From: Listeria goaensis
Lineage (GTDB): Bacteria; Bacillota; Bacilli; Lactobacillales; Listeriaceae
Direction of reading: 5' to 3'
DNA length: 64,000 nt
Assembly (NCBI RefSeq): GCF_900186125.1
Contig: NZ_FYBQ01000001.1
Coordinates: 124,001 to 188,000, forward strand
Both the position numbers and the translations under genes were made by a program. Shown here in pieces: positions 9,004 to 18,740 of the stretch. Each line of letters begins with the position of its first letter. The stretch's first letter is position 1. The notes beneath the pieces are model-generated. The model was not told the origin of the DNA and searched no databases. It worked only from the letters and a program-made list of their open reading frames with translations.

Positions 9004-9032
9004 GTGTCAAGTGAAAGAAGTTGTGCTATAAT
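9004..9032 (+). promoter_or_regulatory. Probable promoter of the typA leader
   Basis: GTGTCA (9004-9009), a 17-nt spacer and TATAAT (9027-9032). It would give a leader of about 220 nt before typA. Confidence 0.55.
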
Positions 9033-9037
9033 AGGAA

Positions 9038-9261
9038 AGTTGATTTATACGAAATGTTCGGATTAGGCATAAATGGTCGATTTCACGGATGACTCATCTG
9101 GTTGCGCGTCGTGCGTTTAGTACTTCGTAAGTTTAATTTTACTGCTTCCGAGGAAAATAAATTATTTTCCTTTTTCTTTTTATTTGGAAGTTAGATGAGA
9201 TTCATACACATTTCGTTCTAAAAAAGCAAATTGAAACCCGATTTTAGGAGGAAACAAACCA
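9038..9261 (+). promoter_or_regulatory. Structured leader RNA with internal terminator upstream of typA
   Basis: The 285-bp gap before typA holds no gene but has clear RNA structure. ACGAAATGT (9049-9057) is the exact reverse complement of ACATTTCGT (9208-9216). CTCATCT (9093-9099) pairs with AGATGAG (9193-9199). Between them lies a terminator-like hairpin, AGGAAAATAA/TTATTTTCCT (9151-9171), followed by a T-rich run. The outer helices and the terminator could be alternatives, as in an attenuator, or could form one multibranched RNA. No known riboswitch class was recognised. Confidence 0.55.
9151..9183 (+). terminator. Internal terminator or attenuator in the typA leader
   Basis: AGGAAAATAA paired with TTATTTTCCT, followed by TTTTTCTTTTTAT. 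It lies about 80 nt before the typA start, so transcripts may end here early. Confidence 0.6.
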
Positions 9262-11100
9262 GTGAAATTAAGAGAAGACATTCGTAATATTGCGATTATT
9301 GCCCACGTTGACCACGGTAAAACAACGCTCGTGGATGAGCTTTTGAAACAATCCGGAACGTTCCGTGAAAATGAGCATGTTGATGAACGTGCGATGGACT
9401 CAAATGATATTGAACGTGAGCGTGGTATTACGATTTTAGCAAAAAATACAGCTATTAATTATAAAGGTATCCGCGTTAACATTATGGATACACCAGGACA
9501 CGCCGATTTCGGTGGTGAAGTGGAACGGATTATGAAAATGGTTGACGGTGTACTTTTAGTTGTCGACGCTTACGAGGGTACAATGCCACAAACGCGTTTC
9601 GTACTAAAAAAAGCGCTTGAGCAAAACTTAACACCAATCGTTGTTGTAAATAAAATTGACCGCGATTTTGCGCGCCCCGAAGAAGTTGTCGATGAAGTTT
9701 TAGAACTGTTTATTGAATTAGGTGCAAACGATGACCAACTAGAATTCCCTGTCATTTATGCATCCGCAATTAACGGGACTTCAAGCGAAGATTCTGACCC
9801 AGAAAAACAAGAGAAAACAATGGCGCCACTTTTAGATACTATTGTGGATCATATTCCAGCGCCAGTGGATAATAGCGATGAGCCGCTTCAATTCCAAGTT
9901 TCCCTTTTGGACTATAACGATTATGTTGGTCGTATTGGGATTGGTCGTATTTTCCGCGGAACAATGCATGTCGGCCAGACGGTAGCACTTATGAAACTTG
10001 ACGGTTCTGTGAAACAGTTCCGCGTAACAAAAATGTTCGGTTTCTTCGGCTTAAAACGTGAAGAAATTAAAGAAGCAAAAGCAGGCGACTTAGTGGCTCT
10101 TTCTGGAATGGAAGATATTTTCGTTGGAGAAACAGTGACACCGTTCGATCAACAAGATGCGCTCCCTGTATTACGTATCGATGAGCCTACGCTTCAAATG
10201 ACTTTCGTAACAAATAATAGTCCTTTTGCGGGTCGTGAAGGAAAGCATGTGACGAGTCGTAAAATTGAAGAGCGGTTAATGGCCGAGCTTCAAACGGACG
10301 TTTCACTTCGCGTAGAACCAACAAGTTCGCCAGATGCGTGGACAGTTTCAGGTCGTGGTGAGCTTCACTTGTCGATTTTAATTGAAACGATGCGTCGTGA
10401 AGGCTACGAACTACAAGTATCCAAACCAGAAGTTATCATTCGTGAAGTGGAAGGCGTAAAATGTGAACCAGTCGAAGATGTTCAAATTGATACACCTGAA
10501 GAATTCATGGGCGCTGTCATTGAATCAATCAGCCAGCGTAAAGGTGAAATGCAAAATATGGTCAATGACGGAAACGGTCAAGTGCGATTACAATTTAAAG
10601 TGCCTGCACGTGGCTTAATTGGCTATACAACTGACTTCCTTTCTATGACGCGTGGTTATGGTATTATCAACCATACGTTCTTAGCGTATGAACCAATGCA
10701 AACGGGTCGTGTCGGCGGACGTCGTAACGGCGCTTTAGTATCAATGGAAACAGGAAAATCAACAACATATGGTATTATGCAAGTGGAAGACCGCGGAACC
10801 ATTTTTGTTGAGCCAGGTACGGAAATTTATGAAGGCATGATTGTTGGTGAAAATAGTCGTGAAAATGATATCGCGGTTAACGTCACAAAAGCTAAACAAA
10901 TGACGAATATTCGTTCCGCAACGAAAGACCAAACGAACGTTATTAAAAAACCACGTCAAATGTCTTTAGAAGAATCACTTGAATTTTTAAATGATGATGA
11001 GTACTGTGAAGTAACACCAGAAAGTGTACGCTTGCGCAAGAAAATTCTCAATAAAAATGAACGTGAAAAAGCTCAAAAACGCGCGAAAAGCGCTGAATAA
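9262..11100 (+). CDS. typA: Ribosome-associated translational GTPase TypA/BipA
   Basis: A 612-residue translation-factor GTPase. The G motifs are AHVDHGKTT (about 14-22), [24 protein letters not shown], and the SAING-like G5. EF-G-like domains III and V and the TypA-specific C-terminal domain follow ([34 protein letters not shown]). It binds the 70S ribosome and helps 50S assembly and growth under stress, especially cold. The start is GTG 9262, preceded by AGGAGG at 9247-9252. The long structured leader suggests regulated expression. Confidence 0.96.
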   Translation: MKLREDIRNIAIIAHVDHGKTTLVDELLKQSGTFRENEHVDERAMDSNDIERERGITILAKNTAINYKGIRVNIMDTPGHADFGGEVERIMKMVDGVLLVVDAYEGTMPQTRFVLKKALEQNLTPIVVVNKIDRDFARPEEVVDEVLELFIELGANDDQLEFPVIYASAINGTSSEDSDPEKQEKTMAPLLDTIVDHIPAPVDNSDEPLQFQVSLLDYNDYVGRIGIGRIFRGTMHVGQTVALMKLDGSVKQFRVTKMFGFFGLKREEIKEAKAGDLVALSGMEDIFVGETVTPFDQQDALPVLRIDEPTLQMTFVTNNSPFAGREGKHVTSRKIEERLMAELQTDVSLRVEPTSSPDAWTVSGRGELHLSILIETMRREGYELQVSKPEVIIREVEGVKCEPVEDVQIDTPEEFMGAVIESISQRKGEMQNMVNDGNGQVRLQFKVPARGLIGYTTDFLSMTRGYGIINHTFLAYEPMQTGRVGGRRNGALVSMETGKSTTYGIMQVEDRGTIFVEPGTEIYEGMIVGENSRENDIAVNVTKAKQMTNIRSATKDQTNVIKKPRQMSLEESLEFLNDDEYCEVTPESVRLRKKILNKNEREKAQKRAKSAE

Positions 11101-11110
11101 TGAATGATGG

Positions 11111-11141
11111 AACTGCTACTTAATCAAGTAGCAGTTTTTTT
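11111..11141 (+). terminator. Rho-independent terminator of typA
   Basis: AACTGCTACTT, a 4-nt loop, AAGTAGCAGTT and a T run. Confidence 0.92.
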
Positions 11142-11184
11142 GTATTCCAAGTAATCATTTGCTAAGATGGAAGTAGGAAAGTAG

Positions 11185-11793
11185 GTGGACACATTGATTC
11201 AAGTAATTACTTCTACAGAGTGTCGTAAGGACCCACGCATGGAAATGAGCCGTATTTTTGTGGACGGCTTTTATCAGTGGCTGAAATTTTTCTCGAAAGA
11301 TAAGAAAAAGCTCGCGAAAGCCTTTAGTCATGCATTCCAATTAGACGTCTTTCATCTGGCCATAATCGATCAGGAAATTGCCGGAATGACCGCGCTAAAC
11401 GATGGTTCAAAGCCAACACTTATTTTGGATAAAAAGGAGTTACGCAAACACCTCGGTTTTATTCGCGGAAGCATTGCTTTTAAAGTTTTAAAATATGAAT
11501 TTGAAGAGAAGCAATATCCGTTCCCGTCAGAAGTTGGACTCGGCTACATTGAATTCGTAGCTACTTCGGAAAATTACCGGCACATGGGAGTAGCAAGCAC
11601 GCTTATTCAGTCGCTCCTTGAAACAGCCAGATTCACCTCTTACGCGCTTGAAGTGGCGGATACGAATAGCCATGCTGTTATGCTCTATCAAAAACTTGGT
11701 TTCAAAGAATTTATGCGCGTTGAAATGAAACATAAGAAGCGTAGTGGCGTAAATTATTTAATTTATATGAAGCGAACTGAAGAAACTGCTTAA
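11185..11793 (+). CDS. GNAT-family N-acetyltransferase
   Basis: About 200 residues with a GNAT fold in the C-terminal half. The acetyl-CoA-binding segment is YIEFVATSENYRHMGVASTLIQ and the C-terminal motif B region is ALEVADTNSHAVMLYQKLGFKEF. The substrate is unknown. The start is uncertain: GTG 11185 is listed, but TTG 11194 with AGGTGG upstream is an equally good alternative. A terminator follows. Confidence 0.85.
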   Translation: MDTLIQVITSTECRKDPRMEMSRIFVDGFYQWLKFFSKDKKKLAKAFSHAFQLDVFHLAIIDQEIAGMTALNDGSKPTLILDKKELRKHLGFIRGSIAFKVLKYEFEEKQYPFPSEVGLGYIEFVATSENYRHMGVASTLIQSLLETARFTSYALEVADTNSHAVMLYQKLGFKEFMRVEMKHKKRSGVNYLIYMKRTEETA

Positions 11794-11796
11794 CAG

Positions 11797-11831
11797 AAAA
11801 AGACCAGTCCATTTTTTTGGCGGTCTTTTTA
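11797..11831 (+). terminator. Probable terminator after the GNAT gene
   Basis: AAAAAGACC (11797-11805) pairs with GGTCTTTTT (11822-11830) across a 16-nt loop. Confidence 0.65.
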
Positions 11832-11896
11832 TTGTAATATGATTGTAATATTCCCAGTTTTTTGCTATAGTATAAGGAGAAAGGAGTGTGTTTAGT

Positions 11897-12754
11897 ATGA
11901 AAAAGTGGTTACTAAGCTTAATCATTTTGAGCATCGCGATTTTAGGCGCGGCTTGTGGAACAGATGCAACAAATTCTGATAAAGAAAAAACATCTGAAAA
12001 GCAAGAAAAAGTACAGAAGAAGGAAACTGCAAAAAAAGAGGCAACATCTGAGGCGGAAAAAGAAGATGCGGATACAAATACAACTTCTGATGATGGTAAA
12101 GATAACTCGGAAGCAGACAAACCAGCAGCTGATGAAAATCAGGATCAAAGTCAGAACAAAGATGCATCGGAGAATTCAAATGATGCAGCGAAACAAACGA
12201 TTGCAGCACCGCAAATTGATAAATCAGCATTTAGCGTATCAAACGTATTGCCAATTACAGGCGGTCAAGTGACTACTGTTTCTGGAAATTACAGTCCATC
12301 TTTTATAAAAGATTTTAATTCGCTTGTTATTCGTATTAATCAATATAAAGTAGAGCGCGTTCAAAATCCGACGAAGGAAATTGATGTTTACTCACCTGAA
12401 AGTTACATGAAACACGGCGGGTATGTCGTCACATTAGACGTATCAATTTTTAACAAAACAACGAAAGATATTACTTATAAAGCCGAGCAAATTAATTTAG
12501 TTGGAAAAAGTAAAAGTACTGGTGGTAGCCTAGATAATTTCATTCCGAATAAGTACCATTTAGCAGGAAGTGCAGCTGATCCTTATGTGTTTAGCCCAGG
12601 GAAAACAGCAGAAGGCTTCATTACGTACATGATGGATGATGCCAAATATGCGGACTTTAAAGCGAGCCCAAGCGTTGCAGTTCCTAGTCCAGGACAGTTT
12701 GATGCTAGCTTGCCGAAAAGTGAAGCGGCAGTTGCAACATTAACTTTAAATTAA
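11897..12754 (+). CDS. Lipoprotein with charged linker and DUF4352/DUF5067-like domain
   Basis: A 285-residue secreted lipoprotein. The signal peptide MKKWLLSLIILSIAILGAAC ends in a lipobox (LGAAC), so Cys20 would be acylated. Residues 25-100 are a low-complexity Lys/Glu/Asp/Asn-rich linker that spans the wall. The C-terminal half is beta-rich (YVVTLDVSIFNKTTKDITYKA, then a conserved FSPGKTAEGFITYMMDD), typical of the DUF4352/DUF5067 immunoglobulin-like domains. The ATG at 11897 is 10 nt after AAGGAG; an in-frame GTG at 11888 is less likely. The function is unknown. Confidence 0.85.
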   Translation: MKKWLLSLIILSIAILGAACGTDATNSDKEKTSEKQEKVQKKETAKKEATSEAEKEDADTNTTSDDGKDNSEADKPAADENQDQSQNKDASENSNDAAKQTIAAPQIDKSAFSVSNVLPITGGQVTTVSGNYSPSFIKDFNSLVIRINQYKVERVQNPTKEIDVYSPESYMKHGGYVVTLDVSIFNKTTKDITYKAEQINLVGKSKSTGGSLDNFIPNKYHLAGSAADPYVFSPGKTAEGFITYMMDDAKYADFKASPSVAVPSPGQFDASLPKSEAAVATLTLN

Positions 12755-12811
12755 AAAGACTGCGTGTAGTTCCACTTAGCAGGTTAAGCTAAGCGCTACA
12801 CGCAGTTTTTA
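12753..12811. terminator. Bidirectional terminator
   Basis: ACTGCGTGTAG pairs with CTACACGCAGT and an inner CTTAGC pairs with GCTAAG; A and T runs flank the structure. It serves the convergent lipoprotein and YlaI-like genes. Confidence 0.9.
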
Positions 12812-13042
12812 TTTAGATTCCCGCTCTAAAATTTCGCGCTTTAATTGACTAAGCGGTTTATTGAACGGCTTATTAAAATGAAATTTCCCGGAATTGATTC
12901 GCGCCATCGTTTGAATAGCAACGCGATGATCGCAATCTGGGCAAATATACATACGAATTGGTTTATTGCGCAGTTGCTTCGTTTTAAATTCACGTTTGTC
13001 TAAATCGTCTATCCGGTCGCATAAAATGCAAGTTGCTTTCAT
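12809..13042 (-). CDS. ylaI: YlaI-like zinc-ribbon protein (DUF2197)
   Basis: A 77-residue protein with two CxxC pairs (ATCILCDRI at 4-7 and ICPDCDHRV near 34-37) that should form a zinc ribbon. A conserved basic C-terminal half follows (IQTMARINSGKFHFNKPF). The ATG follows GAGGTGATTTTTC on the minus strand. Its location beside ylaN and ftsW matches the Bacillus yla cluster. The function is unknown. Confidence 0.85.
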   Translation of the reverse strand: MKATCILCDRIDDLDKREFKTKQLRNKPIRMYICPDCDHRVAIQTMARINSGKFHFNKPFNKPLSQLKREILERESK

Positions 13043-13202
13043 GAAAAATCACCTCGTGAATCCATTATAGCATGTTTTAAAGAAAAAGAAGAGAAGCGCG
13101 ATTTTTAACATAAACCGTTTGCAGTCCATCGATTTTGTGCTATACTTAATTTATTAATAGATTGAAGCGTCTAGAGAACGCATAGAGAGGGAGGTCGCTG
13201 TG

Positions 13203-13481
13203 ATGACTGAAAATACAAGCCACCGAGATCAGGCTGTTGAGTTACTAAAAGAAGATTCGCGTCGAATTTTGCAACTGATTAAAGTTCAGATGGATAATTT
13301 AACTTTGCCACAGTGTCCAGCGTACGAAGAAGTACTAGATACACAAATGTACGGTTTATCCCGTGAAATTAATTTTGCAACTAGACTTGGCTTAATTGAT
13401 ATGGAAGAAGGCAAACGTCTTCTAGCAACATTAGAAAAAGAATTGTCGACATTACATGAATTGTCAATGAACAAACAGTGA
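13203..13481 (+). CDS. ylaN: YlaN family protein (UPF0358)
   Basis: A 92-residue helical protein of the UPF0358/YlaN family ([50 protein letters not shown]). YlaN proteins have been reported to bind Fe2+ and to relieve Fur repression in S. aureus; I rely on memory for this. The ATG at 13203 follows GGGAGGTCGCTGTG; the upstream GTG at 13200 is an alternative. A terminator follows. Confidence 0.9.
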   Translation: MTENTSHRDQAVELLKEDSRRILQLIKVQMDNLTLPQCPAYEEVLDTQMYGLSREINFATRLGLIDMEEGKRLLATLEKELSTLHELSMNKQ

Positions 13482-13494
13482 GATTTTAAAAAGG

Positions 13495-13522
13495 GTCTAC
13501 AAATTCTGTAGACGCTTTTTTT
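13495..13522 (+). terminator. Rho-independent terminator of ylaN
   Basis: GTCTACA, a 5-nt loop, TGTAGAC, then a T run. Confidence 0.88.
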
Positions 13523-13601
13523 CGTTTACACCTAGGCTCTTTTTCTTTATAATGTTAAAATAGAACGCTTAAAAAAGCGCAACAAAGATTGGAAGAGGAC
13601 T

Positions 13602-14774
13602 ATGCTTAAAAAAATTCTAAAATCGTATGATTATTCGTTAATAGCAGTGTATCTTGTCCTATGTATATTTGGCTTGATTATGGTTTATAGTTCCAGTTGG
13701 TCGCTTGCTTATCGGCAAGATTTGCCTGCGGACTTTTACTATTTGCGCCAAGTTAAAAATTTAGTGATTAGCTTGCTATGTTTCGGTTTGTTTGCTTTTT
13801 TCCCATACCGAATTTATCAAAACAATAAATTTTTAATTCCGATGATGTTCGGCTCCGTTTTATTACTCTTACTTATTTTTGCGATGGGGCATACGGCAAA
13901 CAATGCACAAAGTTGGTTTAGACTAGGTACTGCTTCGCTTCAACCAGCGGAATTTGTGAAAATCTCGGTCATCATTTATTTAGCCGCGATTTATGCGAAA
14001 AAGCAAAAATACATTGATGATTTTAACCGCGGTGTATTGCCACCTATTTTCTTCCTAGCGGTCGTTTGCTTTTTAATTGCCATTCAGCCAGACATTGGCT
14101 CCGCATTTATTATTTTTATGACAGGCTGCTGTATCATTATATGTTCAGGCATGCGTCTTAAAACAATTTTAAAACTAATTGGGCTTGGACTAGGTATCAT
14201 TTTAATTTTAAGCGTTATAGTGCTTCTGCTGCCAGATGAAATTCAAAAAGAAATCATTTCTCCGACTAGAATGGGAAGGCTGACAAGTTTCCTTAACCCG
14301 TTTATCGACCGAGGCAATACAGGACATCAACTCGTCAACTCGTTTTTTGCCATCGGTTCTGGAGGTGTTTTTGGACAAGGCTTAGGAGAAAGTGTACAAA
14401 AACTTGGTTATTTGCCAGAAGCGCATACCGATTTCATTATAGCTGTCATTGCTGAAGAACTAGGCATATTCGGCGTGTTAGTTGTTATTTTCGGACTGTT
14501 CTTCATGATTTTTAGAATTATTTTGACTGGATTACGTGCGAACAATCCATTTGGTGCTTTGCTTTGTTACGGGACGGCTGGACTTATTGGCATACAGTCA
14601 TTTATCAATTTAGGCGGTGCAACTGGTGTAATTCCAATTACTGGGGTTACATTGCCGTTCATTAGTTACGGGGGCTCCTCGCTAATGGTTATGTCAATTT
14701 TAATTGGAATTGTTGCAAACGTGGGGATGTTCACAAACTATCAGCGGAAATACGGAAAACAAGAGGAAATATGA
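13602..14774 (+). CDS. ftsW: SEDS-family peptidoglycan polymerase FtsW
   Basis: A 390-residue polytopic membrane protein of the SEDS family with about ten helices. Conserved elements include LPADFYYLRQ, ARSWFRLG-like NNAQSWFRLGTASLQPAEFVK, AIQPDIGSAFIIFMTG, GNTGHQLVNSFFAIGSGGVFGQGLGESVQKLGYLPEAHTDFIIAVIAEELG and the C-terminal LPFISYGGSSLMV. It polymerises lipid II at the division septum with a class B PBP. The neighbour pycA matches the ylaO/ftsW-pycA order of Bacillus. It starts at ATG 13602 after GGAAGAGG. Confidence 0.95.
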   Translation: MLKKILKSYDYSLIAVYLVLCIFGLIMVYSSSWSLAYRQDLPADFYYLRQVKNLVISLLCFGLFAFFPYRIYQNNKFLIPMMFGSVLLLLLIFAMGHTANNAQSWFRLGTASLQPAEFVKISVIIYLAAIYAKKQKYIDDFNRGVLPPIFFLAVVCFLIAIQPDIGSAFIIFMTGCCIIICSGMRLKTILKLIGLGLGIILILSVIVLLLPDEIQKEIISPTRMGRLTSFLNPFIDRGNTGHQLVNSFFAIGSGGVFGQGLGESVQKLGYLPEAHTDFIIAVIAEELGIFGVLVVIFGLFFMIFRIILTGLRANNPFGALLCYGTAGLIGIQSFINLGGATGVIPITGVTLPFISYGGSSLMVMSILIGIVANVGMFTNYQRKYGKQEEI

Positions 14775-14780
14775 TTGGAG

Positions 14781-14817
14781 AATGAGGCAAAACATGACGA
14801 ATGTTTTGCCTCATTCT
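14781..14817 (+). terminator. Rho-independent terminator of ftsW
   Basis: AATGAGGCAAAACAT pairs with ATGTTTTGCCTCATT, followed by a T-rich run. Confidence 0.85.
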
Positions 14818-14870
14818 TTCAAAAATATTCGTTTGTTTTGTAGACTTTCTAAAAAATTGGTAGAAAGTAA

Positions 14871-14900
14871 TTTACATCTAGTATGTTTTAATACTATAAT
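14871..14900 (+). promoter_or_regulatory. Probable sigma-A promoter of pycA
   Basis: TTTACA (14871-14876), an 18-nt spacer and TATAAT (14895-14900). Transcription would start near 14907 and give a leader of about 130 nt in which no known riboswitch was seen. Confidence 0.62.
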
Positions 14901-15035
14901 TGAATTTATATACCGCTTTTTACATGACAGAATAAACAAAATGAAAAGAGCTTTCTTGTTGTTGATAAAAAGGGTTTAAGCAACCAGAAGGTTATTTTGT
15001 GCTAAAAAGGCAGAGTGTTGGTTAGGAGGAGAAAA

Positions 15036-18000
15036 ATGAATAATATTAAAAAAGTATTAGTAGCAAACCGCGGTGAAATTGCAATTCGCGTGTTACGTGC
15101 ATGTACTGAACTCAGAATCAAGACAGTAGCAATCTATTCACAAGAAGATACGGGAGCATTTCATAGATATAAGGCGGATGAAGCTTATCTCGTCGGAGAG
15201 GGTAAAAAACCAATCGATGCCTACTTAGATATCGAAAATATCATTGAAATTGCAAAAGAAGCAGAAGTTGATGCGATTCATCCAGGATATGGTTTCCTGT
15301 CTGAAAACATTGAATTTGCGCGCAGATGTGAACAAGAAGGCATCATTTTTGTTGGTCCTAAATCGAAGCATTTAGACATGTTTGGCGATAAAATTAAAGC
15401 GAAAGAACAAGCTTTACTAGCTGATATTCCAGTTATCCCAGGAAGCGATGGTCCTGTTTCTGGAATTGATGACGTCGTTGAATTTGGTAAGAAAAACGGT
15501 TATCCGCTCATGATTAAAGCTTCTTTAGGCGGCGGCGGAAGAGGTATGCGTGTTGTTCCATCAGAAGAGCATGTAAAGGAAGCCTTTGAACGGGCTGCCT
15601 CAGAAGCAAAAGCTGCTTTCGGTAACGATGAAGTTTACGTTGAAAAATGCGTCATGAATCCAAAGCATATTGAAGTTCAAATTTTAGGCGACTCGCATGG
15701 CAATATCGTTCATTTGTTTGAACGTGATTGTTCTGTCCAAAGACGCCATCAAAAAGTAGTGGAAGTTGCCCCTTGTAATGCCATCACATCAGATTTACGT
15801 GAGCGCATCTGTTCGGCAGCTGTTAAATTAATGAAAAACGTGGATTATCTAAACGCAGGTACAGTTGAATTTCTTGTTGAAGGGGAAGATTTCTACTTTA
15901 TCGAAGTAAATCCGCGTGTTCAAGTAGAGCACACCATCACAGAAATGATTACTGGAATTGATATTGTGCAGTCGCAATTATTTATTGCAGATGGCTATTC
16001 AATGCATGACCAACTCGTTGCTATCCCGCAACAAAAAGATATTCGTATTCAAGGTTCAGCTATTCAATGCCGTATCACAACAGAAGATCCACTTAATAAT
16101 TTTATGCCGGATACTGGACGAATCAATACTTACCGTTCAACAGGTGGTTTTGGTGTCCGTCTTGATGCGGGGAATGGTTTCCAAGGAACAGTCGTAACAC
16201 CGTTCTATGATTCACTACTCGTAAAATTATCAACATGGGGTATGACATTTGAGCAAGCACTAAGAAAAATGGTTCGTAATCTAGTTGAATTCCGAATTCG
16301 TGGCGTAAAAACGAATATTCCGTTTCTATTAAACGTAGCACGTCACCCAGACTTCATTAGCGGAAACTACAACACATCGTTTATCGACTCAACGCCAGAA
16401 CTATTTAAATTCCCTCACGTACGCGACCGCGGGACAAAAACCCTGCGTTATATTAGTAACGTCACCGTGAACGGCTTCCCGGGAATTAAGCAAGATGAAA
16501 AGCCAGTTTATAATGAGCCACGAGTGCCAAAAATCCCTTACGGACAAAAAATTGAACCAGGTACGAAACAAATTTTAGACGCAAAAGGGCCAGAAGGTGT
16601 AGTGGATTTTGTGAAGTCACAAGATGAAGTATTACTCACAGACACCACGCTTCGTGATGCGCACCAATCCTTGCTCGCGACACGCGTTCGCTCTAAAGAT
16701 ATTTTCCAAATTGCAGATGCTATGGCGCATTTGCTTCCAAATATGTTTTCATTCGAGATGTGGGGTGGTGCCACGTTTGATGTCGCTTATCGTTTCTTAA
16801 ATGAAGACCCGTGGGTACGTTTAGAAACCTTGCGCAAACAAATTCCAAACGTCATGTTCCAAATGTTGCTTCGTGGTGCAAACGGCGTCGGTTACAAAAA
16901 CTATCCAGATAACGTCATTCGCGAATTCGTGAAACTTTCCGCTCAGTCAGGCGTCGATGTTTTCCGTGTGTTCGATAGCTTAAACTGGATTAAAGGAATG
17001 GAAACGTCCATTGAAGCTGTTCGCGATACAGGCAAAATTGTGGAAGCGACAATTTGTTACACAGGTGATATTGATGACGAAACGCGTACAAAATACACAA
17101 TCGATTATTACAAAGATATGGCCAAAGAATTGGTGGCGCAAGGGACACATATCCTCGGTATCAAAGATATGGCAGGCCTTTTAAAACCACAAGCTGCTTA
17201 TCGTTTAATTAACGAACTAAAAGATACGGTCGATGTACCAATTCATTTGCACACGCATGATACGAGCGGTAATGGAATTTACACATATGCTGCTGCAGTT
17301 AGTGCTGGCGTGGATATTGTCGATGTTGCGTCAAGCGCGATGAGTGGGGCGACGAGCCAACCGAGCATGACAGGTCTTTATTACGGTCTTGTAAACGGGA
17401 AGCGCCAAACAAATTTAGATGCGCATAACTCGCAAATTTTGAACCATTACTGGGAAGATGTTCGGAAATACTATAAAGACTTCGATAATGCGCTCAATTC
17501 ACCGCAAACAGAAGTATATGTACACGAAATGCCAGGTGGCCAATATACCAACTTACAACAACAAGCAACGGCTGTAGGACTGGGCGATCGTTTTGATGAT
17601 GTGAAGGAAATGTACTCTACAGTGAACCAAATGTTTGGCGATATCGTAAAAGTGACACCTTCTTCAAAAGTTGTCGGTGACATGGCACTCTTCATGGTAC
17701 AAAACGATTTAACAGAAGAGCTTGTTTATGAAAAAGGAGATACGATTGATTTTCCTGATTCGGTCATTGAATTTTTCCGCGGCGAAATTGGACAGCCGTA
17801 CGGAGGATTCCCTGAGAAGCTACAAAAGCTCGTATTAAAAGGTCAAAAGCCACTAATCGATCGTCCGGGAGCGCTTATGGAGCCAGTTGATTTTTCTAAA
17901 GTAAAAGAAGAATTACAAGAAAAAATGGGCTACGAGCCAACTGAACGCGATGTGATGGCTTACATTCTCTATCCAAAAGTATTCCTTGATTATCAAAAAA

Positions 18001-18476
18001 TGATTGATAAATATGGTAATGTAACAGTTCTTGATACACCAACATTCTATAAAGGAATGCGTCTCGGCGAAACAATTCAAGTGGAGCTTGAAAAAGGAAA
18101 AATCCTGCTCATCAAATTGAATTCTATCGGAGAACCAATTGCTGACGGAACACGAGTCATCTACTTCGAATTAAACGGTCAACCACGTGAAATTAACGTG
18201 CAAGATTTCAACGTACAAGCGACTGTTGTTGCGCGGCGTAAAATTGATACGACGAATCCGGAACATGTAGGTGCAACAATGACTGGCTCTGTTATCCAAG
18301 TTGTTGCGGCTAAAGGACAAAAAGTGAAAAAAGGCGACCCACTTCTCATCACGGAAGCGATGAAGATGGAAACGACCATTCAAGCACCATTTGATGGTGA
18401 AGTCAAAACTATTTTCGTATCAGACGGTGATACGATTGAATCTGGCGATCTGTTAATGGAAGTCGCACGCATTTAA
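15036..18476 (+). CDS. pycA: Pyruvate carboxylase
   Basis: A 1146-residue biotin enzyme that carboxylates pyruvate to oxaloacetate, the main anaplerotic reaction in Listeria. Domains in order: biotin carboxylase (ATP-grasp, with KASLGGGGRGMRVV and the EVNPRVQVEHTITE active-site region), carboxyltransferase (LLTDTTLRDAHQSLLATR; metal-binding HLHTHDTSG), and the C-terminal biotinyl domain with the biotinylated lysine in EAMKMET. Length is typical. The ATG at 15036 follows AGGAGGAG; an in-frame upstream TTG/ATG extension is unlikely. A strong terminator follows. Confidence 0.97.
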   Translation: MNNIKKVLVANRGEIAIRVLRACTELRIKTVAIYSQEDTGAFHRYKADEAYLVGEGKKPIDAYLDIENIIEIAKEAEVDAIHPGYGFLSENIEFARRCEQEGIIFVGPKSKHLDMFGDKIKAKEQALLADIPVIPGSDGPVSGIDDVVEFGKKNGYPLMIKASLGGGGRGMRVVPSEEHVKEAFERAASEAKAAFGNDEVYVEKCVMNPKHIEVQILGDSHGNIVHLFERDCSVQRRHQKVVEVAPCNAITSDLRERICSAAVKLMKNVDYLNAGTVEFLVEGEDFYFIEVNPRVQVEHTITEMITGIDIVQSQLFIADGYSMHDQLVAIPQQKDIRIQGSAIQCRITTEDPLNNFMPDTGRINTYRSTGGFGVRLDAGNGFQGTVVTPFYDSLLVKLSTWGMTFEQALRKMVRNLVEFRIRGVKTNIPFLLNVARHPDFISGNYNTSFIDSTPELFKFPHVRDRGTKTLRYISNVTVNGFPGIKQDEKPVYNEPRVPKIPYGQKIEPGTKQILDAKGPEGVVDFVKSQDEVLLTDTTLRDAHQSLLATRVRSKDIFQIADAMAHLLPNMFSFEMWGGATFDVAYRFLNEDPWVRLETLRKQIPNVMFQMLLRGANGVGYKNYPDNVIREFVKLSAQSGVDVFRVFDSLNWIKGMETSIEAVRDTGKIVEATICYTGDIDDETRTKYTIDYYKDMAKELVAQGTHILGIKDMAGLLKPQAAYRLINELKDTVDVPIHLHTHDTSGNGIYTYAAAVSAGVDIVDVASSAMSGATSQPSMTGLYYGLVNGKRQTNLDAHNSQILNHYWEDVRKYYKDFDNALNSPQTEVYVHEMPGGQYTNLQQQATAVGLGDRFDDVKEMYSTVNQMFGDIVKVTPSSKVVGDMALFMVQNDLTEELVYEKGDTIDFPDSVIEFFRGEIGQPYGGFPEKLQKLVLKGQKPLIDRPGALMEPVDFSKVKEELQEKMGYEPTERDVMAYILYPKVFLDYQKMIDKYGNVTVLDTPTFYKGMRLGETIQVELEKGKILLIKLNSIGEPIADGTRVIYFELNGQPREINVQDFNVQATVVARRKIDTTNPEHVGATMTGSVIQVVAAKGQKVKKGDPLLITEAMKMETTIQAPFDGEVKTIFVSDGDTIESGDLLMEVARI

Positions 18477-18487
18477 GAAAACCTCTA

Positions 18488-18516
18488 GGGGCATGGCTCG
18501 CCATGCCCCTTTTTTA
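18488..18516 (+). terminator. Rho-independent terminator of pycA
   Basis: GGGGCATGG, a 4-nt loop, CCATGCCCC and six T residues. Confidence 0.94.
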
Positions 18517-18740
18517 TGAAAAAAGGCTTGAAATTACTTTACAAATATTACGTTTTGAGGTAACTTAACATAAGGTGGTTCTCCCACCAAATGAAAGCAG
18601 CTTATGCGAAACGGAAGGCGTTACATAAGAAAACATACAAATACATCGACATCCGTAGGCTTCTAACTTGGAGGCGATTTTTATAAGAGAGAGATAAATT
18701 GACGAGAATTTATTTACTAAACTTGGAAAGAAGTGTTTTT

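Noticed and set aside
11922-12272. Long alternative-frame ORFs inside the lipoprotein gene
   Set aside because: They arise from the low-complexity Lys/Glu/Asn linker; the lipobox frame is the real one.
18540-18740. Riboswitch upstream of tagGH
   Set aside because: Two small hairpins are visible (CTTATG/CATAAG and GGTGG/CCACC), but no recognised aptamer; not enough for a call.
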